This document shows, in pieces, positions 14,589 through 25,100 of a stretch of DNA of 40,887 bases. The position numbers were made by a program, and so were the translations under genes. The notes under the pieces were generated by a model. That model was not told where the DNA came from. It saw only the letters and a list, made by a program, of their open reading frames with translations, and searched no databases. Location: assembly GCA_016180645.1 (NCBI GenBank), contig JACPAV010000007.1, forward strand, positions 1 to 40,887, written 5' to 3'. This DNA is from Nitrospirota bacterium (lineage in GTDB: Bacteria > JACPQY01). Every line of letters starts with the position of its first letter. Position 1 is the first letter of the stretch.

Positions 14589-15170
14589 CTAGGCCTCTTC
14601 CCAGCAGATTTGGAGATCGAAACCGGCCTTCACCCACTCCCGCAGAACGCCCATGCTGTAATCCCGGCCGATTTCCGCATTGCCGGTATGATATTTCCCC
14701 ACGGCTTTCAGGAAGTCGAGAGGGTGAAAGTCGAGCAGGCGTCGAAGAATGCGGGCGCCGGTTTCCACATTGCGGTACGGGTTGAGGAGATCGGCGATGG
14801 AGAGCCCGTAGCGCGATTTCCAGATTGTGTAACTTACCTGCATGAGGCCGACATCCACGTTGGACTTGGCCCGGATGGCGGACGTGAGGGCATGGTCGCG
14901 GCTGGGGGGGAACACAGCCTGACCGTCCACGTTGAGCGCAAAGGGGCGCAGCCCACTTTCACGACGGGCAATGGCGTAGAGGAGTTTGGGGCTGATGCCG
15001 TTGTTCAGGCCTGCTCGGGTGAAGGGGTCGCCGCAGATCTCACCGGCGCGAATCTGCATGGGTGTTCCGTTCGCCGCCCCCGAAGCGGAGCGGATGGGGG
15101 CGGCCAGTGGGACCCCGGGGAGACCGGAGACGACGGCAAATAGGAAGAAAGTGAAACAGAAAATGCGCAC
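14589..15170 (-). CDS. Lytic transglycosylase, VirB1/IagB-like (SLT domain)
   Basis: A 193-residue secreted muramidase-type enzyme. The GTG at 15170 with GGGAG upstream gives a good signal peptide (MRIFCFTFFLFAVVSG..., cleavage near residue 24); a longer frame to 15395 would overlap the next gene and lacks a signal. The SLT catalytic Glu is Glu71 in AIARRESGL, followed by VDVGLMQVSY (GLMQ motif) and NPYRNVETGARIL. A small stand-alone enzyme of this type, with a Cys near the N-terminal side, is typical of peptidoglycan-opening subunits of type III and type IV secretion systems. This fits the TraV/TraA/TraL/TraE-like genes nearby, although it lies in a different operon. Confidence 0.85.
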   Translation of the reverse strand: MRIFCFTFFLFAVVSGLPGVPLAAPIRSASGAANGTPMQIRAGEICGDPFTRAGLNNGISPKLLYAIARRESGLRPFALNVDGQAVFPPSRDHALTSAIRAKSNVDVGLMQVSYTIWKSRYGLSIADLLNPYRNVETGARILRRLLDFHPLDFLKAVGKYHTGNAEIGRDYSMGVLREWVKAGFDLQICWEEA

Positions 15171-15219
15171 GAAAGCTCCCAAGTATTGTGGTGAATTATA
15201 GACGTTGTGTTGTCTGTGG

Positions 15220-15657
15220 TCAAACGGACTTGGCGCTTCGGTTTTTGCGACGCCTCCGCATGACGATGAAAACTCCAACAAGGACAACTGCCGGAACGAT
15301 CCAGGCCCATGGCGGCACGCCGCCGACTCGAAGGGGATACGAAAAGTATTCCGTCGCCCCCAGCGTGGAGAGATTGACACGGAGGATGTAATCACCGGAT
15401 TTCATGTCTCCCGGGAGCCGGCCCAGAACGGCGTCGAAGGATTTGGTCTCTTCGCCTTTCAGGTCCACCAGCCCGATGCCACGATGCTGAAGCCAGTGGC
15501 CTCCCCGGTCCTCCATGGCGGACACCCTGAACCAGCGCGGGAATACGGTGGGATTGCGAACTTCGGCCTGTACGACTAGCGGCTCACCCGGACTGAGACG
15601 CTCGGGTCCGCCCAGGTGGTATTCAAGTTGGCCGAGAGTACCGGTTTTCTCGAACAC
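15220..15657 (-). CDS. C-terminally anchored membrane protein (unknown)
   Basis: A 145-residue protein. Residues 1-110 look like a beta-sandwich (VVQAEVRNPTVFPRWFRVSA, then SGDYILRVNLSTLG). A single membrane helix (WAWIVPAVVLVGVFIV) and a basic tail RRRRKNR follow. The beta domain would be expected outside the cytoplasm, yet no signal peptide is visible. The start is a GTG with AAGG only one base away, which is a poor site. The frame is the same as that of the upstream coiled-coil gene and is separated from it by one TGA (15669-15667) plus three codons. The gene could be an N-terminally truncated remnant, a re-initiation product, or one half of an interrupted gene. Confidence 0.5.
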   Translation of the reverse strand: MFEKTGTLGQLEYHLGGPERLSPGEPLVVQAEVRNPTVFPRWFRVSAMEDRGGHWLQHRGIGLVDLKGEETKSFDAVLGRLPGDMKSGDYILRVNLSTLGATEYFSYPLRVGGVPPWAWIVPAVVLVGVFIVMRRRRKNRSAKSV

Positions 15658-15666
15658 CCTTGCGGG

Positions 15667-16068
15667 TCAGGCGGCCTTGCGCTCGAGGTTTTCCACGCGC
15701 CGCGTCAGATTCTGGATGGCCGCGTCTTGCTCCAGCCGGTCCTTCCCGACAAACTCGGCAATTTGACGCATCGAGGTCTCAATATTGCCCAAGCGCACGG
15801 AATGCTCCCGAAGACTCTCACCATGTTCCCGAAGGATCTGACCGTGTTCCCGAAGGATCTGGCGGTGTTCGGAGAGTTCGGACTTGATCGCGCCGAGTTC
15901 CGACTTGATGCCATCCAGCTCGCCGAGCTTGCCCTTGATGAGGCCGAGTTCCGACTTGATGCCATCCAACTCGCCGAGCTTGCCCTTGATGTGGCCGAGT
16001 TCACCCAGCATGGCTTGGAGGAGTTCGTTCGTTTGGGCGAGGCCGTTTCCCTTGCTCCCCTTGGTCAT
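15667..16068 (-). CDS. Coiled-coil protein with internal repeats
   Basis: A 133-residue, almost wholly helical protein. Residues of about 20-63 contain a 17-residue repeat (LGELDGIKSELGLIKGK and its second copy) encoded by a 51-bp direct repeat (15901 and 15952). Residues 64-90 contain a 7-residue repeat, HGQILRE, encoded by 21-bp-spaced copies. No signal peptide or Cys is seen. It resembles short tail-fibre-like or structural coiled coils of unknown role. It follows the giant lipoprotein by 42 bases on the same strand. Repeat number could vary between strains by slippage. Confidence 0.7.
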   Translation of the reverse strand: MTKGSKGNGLAQTNELLQAMLGELGHIKGKLGELDGIKSELGLIKGKLGELDGIKSELGAIKSELSEHRQILREHGQILREHGESLREHSVRLGNIETSMRQIAEFVGKDRLEQDAAIQNLTRRVENLERKAA

Positions 16069-16110
16069 GTGGAAATCCTAGCGCAACAGGGGACCGAATT
16101 CAATACGGGG

Positions 16111-19100
16111 TCAGTTCCCGGTGCGGGCGGCGTTCTTTTGGAAGGTGGGCCAGGAATGGGAAGCGGTGCCGCTGCCGGCCACGGTGATTTCGAAGACGTA
16201 GATCTTGTCGTCCGCGGAACCGACCACGAGCTCGAGGTTGGAATCCGCGTCCAGGTTGGCCAGCGTCGGTGAGGAAAGGGCCGCTGTTCCCGCGACGATC
16301 GGCCAGCCGTCCGCTTCGGTATTACCATTGGCGACTTCCCTCGCCGTGATCTGTCCGTTCGGCCGGGCGATGACGACTTCCTGAGTTCCGTCGTTGTCGA
16401 CATCGGCGAGCATGGGTGAGGCGGTCAAGACCCCGAGACCGGTGACGGGCCAGTTCGAGGCGCCTGAGGCGTTGGAGCCGGTGGAGCCGTCTAGAATATA
16501 GACCTCGCCCGCCTGTGTGGCCACGATGATTTCCAGCGGAGGGGAGGCGCCGAGGACGTTGGCTACGGCGACGGAAGCCGTAATGGACGGCGCGCCCGCT
16601 ATCGTGCGGGTTGTGACCGCGCAGGAGGCGGTATCCAAGATATGAATCTTGCCGTCATTCGAGGCCACGATGATCTCCAGCGCGCCGTCGGCATCCACGT
16701 TGGCCACGACCGGTGAATTATTGAGGGCGGCGGACGAGCCGCCGTCCACATCCGCATTGCCTCCACAGACGGACGAATCCAGGCCCGTCGCTCCGGTCAG
16801 AATGCGGATTTGGCCGTTGCCCGTTCCCACGATCACTTCGTTTCCGGCCGAACCGCCGACATCCGCGATGGCCGGCGCCGCATTGGTTCCGGAAATTCCC
16901 GCAAAGGTCCTGGACCACTGCGTCGCGCCCGTCCCGAATTCCACCGCATAGACGACCATGTCTCCGGCGCTGGTGCCGTGGACGACGACTTCGACGGCGC
17001 CGTCGCCGTCGATATTGCCCACCGCGGGAGTGGAGTTCGCTCCCACGCCCGCGAGTGCGATGGTCGGCGTGGCCGACGCGGTGTTGTGCTCGAAGAAGTG
17101 GAGGTTTCCGTCGGACGCGGCGATGGCGAACTCTCCCTGAGCGTCGCCGGTGGCCAGATTCCCTCCGGCGGCGGATCCGGCCGTTACGCTGCCGCCGAGC
17201 GCGGTGGGCCCGAACACGTCGGTATCCGTATTCGTGAGTGTGTAGAGATTTGTGCCGGCCCCTTCGGCGGAGGCAGCGATGATTTCGCAGATGACGCTCG
17301 TGCTGTTGCAGGAATCGGCGCCGGTGTCCAGATTCATGACGAGCGGCGCGTTGGATACGTCCGCCGCCGGAGCGGTCGATCTCGGCCACTGGTTGCCCCC
17401 GGGGCACGGGCCCTCCCGGCCGAAGACGATCTCCACGGAAGGCGGGGAGGAGTAGGATGCGCTGTTGCCGGCGGGGTCGCTGGCGGTGATGACGATGGGA
17501 CGGTTCGGCTGAGTCGTTTCGGTTCCCGCTATGGTGTAGGAGTAGGAAAGATCCATTTCGTTGTTGCCGGCGTCGTCCGAGCAGGCGGCGAGGCAGGAGG
17601 CGGCATTTCCGTCCACCGTCACGGACGGACTGGGCGCCCCGCAGGCAAAGGCCGTCTGGGCGCACCGGATCCCTTCGCCTTGGATGGTGAAATCGATCTG
17701 GATCACGTCGCACTTGGCGAGGGGGGTCGCGGCAACGGGCGTGTAGACGAGGTTGGCGAAGACGGGCGCCGTCGTATCCACCCGCATGGTGTTGCCCGAG
17801 GAGTAGGTGACTTCGTTGTAGACGACATCGCGCACGATGATCTTGTATTGATAGCAACTCCCTCCGGCCACCGCATCCACGAAGGAGCTGCCGCACGTTC
17901 CCTGCGTGGAGAGGGGATTGAACGCCCCGGGGGCCGCGCATGTACCGTCCGCCTGGATGGCGGCCACGCTGCGCTGAAGTTCGCAGCTTCCGATCCCGGA
18001 GACCGGGGGACCGCCGGCGTCGACTCCGGTGCCCCAGGTGATGGTCGGTCCGGTGGAGCTTGAGTCTCCGTTGGTGTAGCTGATCGATCCGCCGGCGGGT
18101 GCCGCGAGGTCCCGAATGACGCTGAAGCTGTTGGTCGACGAGTTTCCGGCTTTGTCATTGCAGGTGACTGTGGAGGCGGCGCTGAACGTGCTGGCCGGGC
18201 CGAGTACCGCATCTTCCCAATTGTAGGTTTGCTGGTAGGGCGTGGCTGAATCTACGGCGCCCGCTGAAACCGTGGCCAGAAAGGTTACATTGTCCATTCC
18301 GCCCGAATCCGTTGCGCCGACGGTGACGATGAAGCTTCCATCCGTCGAGTTGTTGTTGTACCAGACCGTCGTGGTGGAGACGGCCTGTTGGTTGATATCC
18401 GGATTCTCGGCGATGGTGGGTGCCGGGCAGGTGGGGTTGGTGGTGTCGATGACGAGATCGGGCGCCATGGCGGCGGAGTCGGCCGATTCGTTTCCGGCTG
18501 TGTCGGCTGAGCGGGCGACGACATTGGCGTAGGACGCCGGGCCGAGGGCCGAGCTGGTGCAGGACCACGCGCCACCTCCGCCGGAGGTGACGGAACAACG
18601 CTGAGTTCCGCCGATGTAGAGGCGAATGGTGGTCGTGGCCGGCCCGGTCCCGTTGAAGAGGGGGGTTGTGGCGTTGGTGATATTGTCCGTTGTGGAGGAA
18701 CCGGAATCGCTTCCGGGGTCCAGGTCCGGTGCGGCGGGAGCGACCGGCGCGGTGGTGTCGATAGTGACGTTTAAGGACGGCGAGTCCGGCCCTTCGTTTC
18801 CGGCTGCATCCACGGAGCGGGCGATCACCGTGTGGGTGGCCTCACCGAGGGCGGTGCTCGTGCAATTGGTGTAGTCGCCCAGCCCGGTTGTGTCCACGGT
18901 GCAACGGAGGGTATCGGGGCCGGTGGTATAGATTCTGACCTGCCCCGGGGGGGGGGCAGCGCTGGCCGTCAGGTTCTCGAAGGACGGCGTCGTGTCATTT
19001 GTGATGTTGTCCGTGGAGGAGCTGCCAGAATCGCTGGCGGCCATGAGGTCCGGCGCCGAAGCCGGGGCGGCCGGCGCCGTGGTGTCGATCACCAGATCGG

Positions 19101-22100
19101 GCGACAGGGCGGCCGAGGCTGCCGATTCGTTTCCGGCGGCATCCCTGGTGCGGGCGACGACGTCGTTGTACGTGGCCTCGGCAATGGCGACTCCCGGCGT
19201 ACAGGCCGAATAGGCGCCGAAGCCGTCCGTCGTGTCCGTGCAGCGAACGGATCCGCCGACGTAGACCCGGACGATTGTGTTGATCGGCCCGGTGCCGCCG
19301 AAAGTGGGTGTGGTATCCGTGGTGATGTTGTCCGCGCTCGATTTTCCGGAGTCGCTTGCGGCTTGGAGGTCGGGCGTGCCCGGCGCAGCCGGGCCGGTGG
19401 TATCGATTTGGATCGGATTGAGGGTGGGCGAATCCGCCGATTCGTTTCCGGCGAGATCGACGGAGCGAGCGGCGGCCGAGTAGCTGTTTTCGGTGAGGGC
19501 GCTGCTGGTGCAGGACCAAGCGCCAGCGCCGCCGGCGGTGGTTTCGCACACCTGGGCCGCATTGAGGTAGAGGCGGACTTTCTCGTTAAAGGGGGCGCCC
19601 GTGCCGGAGAAACCCGGGGTCGTGATGTTGGTGATGTTGTCTATGCTGGACGTGCCGCTATCGCTTGCCGCGTCGAGATCGGGGGCTCCCGTGGGGACGG
19701 CCAGCGCCGTCGTGTCGATCGTCACGCTGAGGGTGGCGGAGTCGGTGCCTTCGTTCCCGGCGAGATCGACCGAGCGTGCCGTGAAGCTATAGGTCGCTTC
19801 GCCCAGAACGGAGCTGGTGCATGCGCTGTAGTCTCCGGCGCCGTTCGTATCGACGGTGCAGCGGAGCGTGAGCGGTCCCGCTGTGTAGAGTCGCACCTGT
19901 CCGTTCGGCACCGCGCTGCCGGTGAGGTTTTGGAACGTGGGTGTGGTCAAATTGGTGTAGTCGTCCGACGAGGAGGTACCGGAATCGCTTGCCGCGGTCA
20001 TGTCCGGCGCGGACGCCGGAGCCGCCGGCGCCAAAGTGTCGATCGTAAGGCTCAGACTAAGAACGGAATCCGGAGAGATGTTGCCGGCGAGATCCACGTT
20101 GCGCGCGGTGACCGTGTACGCTGCGTCTCCCAGCGCGGGCGCGGCCGTGCATGCCGAGTACAAACCGGTGCCGTCCGTCGTCACGGTGCAGATCGGGCTG
20201 CCGGTGGCGTACAGGGTGACGTAGGCGTTGGTGTCCGCCCCGGAGCCCGAGAGTGTGGGCGTGTTGTCGCTGGTGGTGTTATCCGTGGCGGATTTCCCGC
20301 TGTCGCTGGCGGCGTCGAGGTCCGGAGCGGCGGTGGGACCGGCGGCGGGCGCGGTGGTATCGATCACGAGATTCGGCGACATGGCGGGCGAGTCGGTCGA
20401 GGAGTTTCCCGCGAGGTCGACTGATCGCGCCGTGATGGTATAGGTGCCGTCGGCGAGCGCGGGGGCGAGTGCGCATCCGGAGTAAGTTCCCCCTCCGAGG
20501 GCGGTCACGCTGCATTTCTTGACGCCATCGACGAAGACTCCCACGACTTCCAAGGGGGGCGCGCCGGAACCGGAGAACGTGGGCGTGGTGGTCTTGGTTA
20601 TGTTGTCCGTGCTGGAAGCGCCGGTATCACTGGCGGCGTCGAGGTCCGGCGCGGCGGTGGGGGCCGGCGCGGGGGCGACCGTGTCCAGTGTGATGCTGAG
20701 TGCCGGGGAATCGGGAGATTCGTTTCCGGCGGTGTCCACGGAACGGGCGGTGATGGTGTACACCACGGCGGCTCCGCCGGCGAGGGCCGGGCTGATCGTG
20801 CAACCGGAGTAGTTTCCGCCTATGTCCGACGTGACTGCACAGTTTCCGTAGGTACCGTTCCAATAGATTCGTACGCTCGTATTGGCGGGGGCTCCGCTTC
20901 CGAGGAACGTGGGGGTTGTGATGTTGGTGATATCGTCCGTGTTGAAGGTGCCCGAGTCGCTGGCGGGATCGAGGTCTGGGGCGGAAATGGGCGTTCCCGG
21001 CGGAGAGGTATCGTAGACCCAGAGGGTATTGTCGAGGAGGCCGGCGTTTCCGGCGAGATCGGTCATGGCGAGCCGCACGGTGTAGGTTGTTCCGTCGATC
21101 AGCGTATCGTTGGGATCGGACGAGACGCCGGTGACGCCGCAAGCAGAGGAGCTGAGGTCCCCGCCGACGAGGTTCGGCGCGCACGATTTGGCGCCCGCGC
21201 TTTCGAAGGTTGCGTTGAACGTGATGATGTGAGGGCTGAATATGTCCGCCGGTCCCGCCGTGCGCGTGAAAGTAATTTTGACCGTGCCCGAGATCGCGTT
21301 TTCGGGAATGTTGAATGCCGTGGTAATCGTCGCGTTATCCGCTCCGCTCGCGGCCGGCGCGGTGAGAGAGGGGGCGGGAACTTCTGTGTCGAACGTAATT
21401 GCGCCGGCGGTTACGGCGGAGGCGTTGACATTACCTGCGCCGTCGCGGGTCCAGACGTACATGGTTACGGAAGCGGGTGGACTCCCCGTTCCGCTCATCG
21501 AGACGCTGGTGGGTTCCGGAGTGGTCCATGTGGTGCCGCCGGTGCAGGAGGATGAGGTCGGCTGGGTCGTTTGGGTATCGCTCAGGCACCAACCCGAAAT
21601 GCCGCTGGTCGCGTCCGACTCTCCGGCGATCGTGGCGTTGATCGGATTGCTGTTGGAATACGTGGCTGCGTTCTGCCCGGCGGCGGGAGAGGGATCGGCG
21701 ACCGTCAGGGTCATGCCGCTCGTGGGCGCCGTGAGATCCAGCGTGATCGCGTCGGATACTGTTCCCACGTTGACATTCCCCGCGCCGTCGCGAACCCAGA
21801 CGTAGATCGTCTTGGCGGCGTCGCCACCGCTCAGCGTGAACGTGGTGGGTTCGATGCCGACGAAGCAGGCGTTGGTGGCGGCGGGTTGGGTGGACTGGGT
21901 TTCGCTGAGGCACCAGCCGGAGATTCCCGATTCGGCGTCGGTATCTCCCGTGACGGAGGCGGTGACGGGATTCGTGTTGGTGTAGGTATCGACTTGGGCT
22001 GCGAATTTGGAGGGGTCGGACGCGTCGAGCGCTGGATTGCCGGGCACCGCTTGATCCAGAGTGATGGCAAAGGACACCGCGGGGAGGGCGTTCACGTTCC

Positions 22101-25100
22101 CGGCCGCATCTCTCACCCAGAGATAGACCGTCTTGAGGCCGTTGCCCGCGGTGAGGGAGAACGTGGCGGGGGCGGGGGTGGTCCACCCTGTGCCGCCGTT
22201 GCAGGTGGCGGCCGTGGGCTGGGCGGCTTGAGTTTCGCTCACGCACCAGCGGTCGACTGCGAGATTGTCCGTTGCCGTAATCGACGTGTTCACAGGGTTT
22301 GCGTTTGTGGTTGCACCTTGTCCAGTGAAAGTGGTCGGGTCCGCCAGGCTCAGGATGGGAGTTCCGGGTGCCGTGGCGTCGAGGGTGATCGAAGCGCTTC
22401 CGGCGGCGGCGCTGACGTTGCCGGCGGAGTCTTTGAACCAGGCGTAGACCGTCTTGCAGTTTGGTACGGCGCAGTCACCGACCGAGAGCGAGAAGGTCGT
22501 CGGTTCCGGAGTCGCCCACGTGCCGCTCGGGCAGGTCGTCTCCGACGCGGCCGCCGCATTTTCCGTCAGGCACCATCGAACGACATCTCCGCTCTCGCCC
22601 GTGATCGTGGCGGACACAGGATTGTCGTTGGTGTAGGTGGCGGTGGTGGGAGTCGGATCGGCGAGGGCGAGCGAAGCATTGGGGGGGGCCGTCCGATCGA
22701 GCGTGATGGATCCCGAGCTTTGAGTGGTGTTGATTTGGCCGGCGGCATCCTGCACCCAGACGTAGACGGTTCGGGCGCCTTCGGTGCTCGTGGGCAGTGT
22801 GTATGTGGTGGGTTTCAGGGCGACCCACGCGCCGGACGGGCAGGTGGCGGCTGTTGCAATCGCAGGATCATCCGTGACGCACCATTTGACGACGTCGGGT
22901 GTATCGGTGAATGCCAGGGTGAGCGAAGTGTTGGGGCAGGGGCCCACGGCGCAATTGTTGGTGACGGTGGTGCTGCCACTTTCCGGATCGGTGAAGGTGA
23001 TGGCAATGGGGTCGTTCGGCGGGCCGGTGTCGAGTGTTATCGTGTCCGTGGCGGCGGCCGTGCTGACGTTTCCCGCGCCGTCGCGCAGCCAGAGGCGGGC
23101 CGTCTTGAGGACGTCGCCCGCGGTGAGGACGTTGACCCCGTCGGACTGGGGCGTCGGGGCCGCGAGATTCCAGCCGGTGCCGTCGACCGGGCCGCTGGCG
23201 GCGAGACAGGAACCGGCTGTGGGTATTCCGGCATTCTCGGTAAGGCAATAGCCTGAGACTCCACTGGCGGCATCTGCCGCGCCTGCGATGCTGACCGAGA
23301 CGGACCGTTCGTCACTGAGCACTTGGCTGGACGTTGTCCGATCGGTGATATCCACCGTCAGGCCCGTCCCCCCCCCCGCTGGAGCGGTGGAGTCGAGGGT
23401 GATTTGCGCGCAGGTGGCGCCCGGGCAGGCCGTACCCGCGCTGACGTTTCCGGCATTGTCCTTGAGCCAGACGTAAACGGACTTGAGGCCGTCCGCGCCG
23501 GTGAGGGTGCAGCCGGAGGCGCCCGGCGGCAGTGCGGAGGTCGTCCAGTTTGAAAACGTCGGGATGCATTGACCCGTGCAGGTTGATTCGGGGGGCGCTC
23601 CCGCGGTTTCTCTCAAGCACCATCCTGCGATGCCATTCGCGTCGCTGCCGCCGGTGATGGAGACGTCCACGGTGGCGGTATTCGTGTAGGTGGTGGTGAC
23701 CTGGCCGGTGAAAGAGGACGCCGGCGGATCGGCCAGGGAAGCGGCGGTGGGATCGGCCGGCGGCGTGTTGTCGATACGGATGCGCTCCGGATCCGTGTCC
23801 GCCATCGTGGCGGTGTTTGAGTTTCCTTTGACGCCGGCCTGATTGGTGCAGTCGTTAGCCGCGGCGCCCCGGCCGACGGCGGGGGTGGCTTGGTCGCAGG
23901 CGGTGACGGTGAGGAGCTTGTTGCCGTCCGCCGTCATGGCGCCCGCAGCGGGCAGGGTGGTCGAACCTTCGTAGATTGCGGTGTCCAGATCCACGTAGCA
24001 GACCCGGTTGAGGACCACGGTGCCGCCGGCGGTGACGATCGGGGAGAGATCGACCGTCACGTAGCCGTCCACCCCCAGCAGCGTCATGTCGTCGGTCACC
24101 ATCACGGTCAGGGTAAGTTGGTCGCCTGCCTTGTAGTAAAGGCTGGTCTGCGGGAGAACGAGTGCACAGGGAGTCGAAGTGAAGTTGTCGTTGCTCTTGG
24201 AATGGACGATGCCGGGCGGTTCGATGACCGGTTTTTTTCCGTCGAAGAAGTATCCCGGCGGAGCGGTGGGCGGTCCACCGCTCGATGGGGGGTAGTATTT
24301 GGAGCTGGGACCCGTGGCTCCGACTGATCGCATCGCGACGTAGTAGAGGGAATTGGGGGGCAGAATGGGGGGACCGTCTACGACGGCGCTGATCGCGGTT
24401 CCTGAGATTCCGGTCTTCGGACTGGGCGCGACGTTGTAGGGGGGTTCGCCGCCGACAAAGGCCGTCGGCTTGTAGTGGATTTCGTATGTGGCGGGGTTGG
24501 TTGCTGTGCCGCCGACGTCCGGGGGAGACCACCGGACGACGATCTGGGTTTCCGTTCCGCCGTTGGCATTGCCGAGGATGGTGGACGTATTCAACACGGT
24601 CGGGGCGGGGAAGGGGGTGGTGGCGGATGTGATTACGCTGTAGTCGCCTACGTTGCCGGCGACTCCCGATTGAACGGCTTGGACGGCGAAATAGAACACC
24701 TTGTCGATATTCACGCCGCGGATGATGATCGGGAGAGCGCTGGACGGAACGTTCTGGATGGGGGCGTCGCATGTTCCGCTCAGGGCGTCGCAGCCGTCGC
24801 CCGTGATGCCGCCGACGGAGTTGGGCGGGACATCCGTGCCATCCATGGGCACCGAGCCGTCGAAGTCATAGTAGAGGGTGTACTGACTTGCGCCGGTCAC
24901 GGTGCTCCAGTTGACCAGGAAGCAGGCGATGCGTTGCGGAGCGTTGGTGGGGTTGGAGCAGGTTTTTCCGCTCACGACGTCGCCCACCAGCATCGGAGTG
25001 ATGGTGAGCGTCGGCCGGGCCAGCGGGATGAGGCTTTGGTTGGAGGCGTAGGGGCTCTCGGTGCTTGTGGCGAACGCTTTGACGGAGAAGTGGTACTGCA

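Noticed and set aside
18832-23256. Long plus-strand open frames opposite the giant gene (18832-20424, 21571-23256 and others)
   Set aside because: They are antisense to the repeat-rich, high-GC giant gene and are Arg/Gly/Ala-rich, without signal, domain or ribosome site. They are typical GC-driven shadows.
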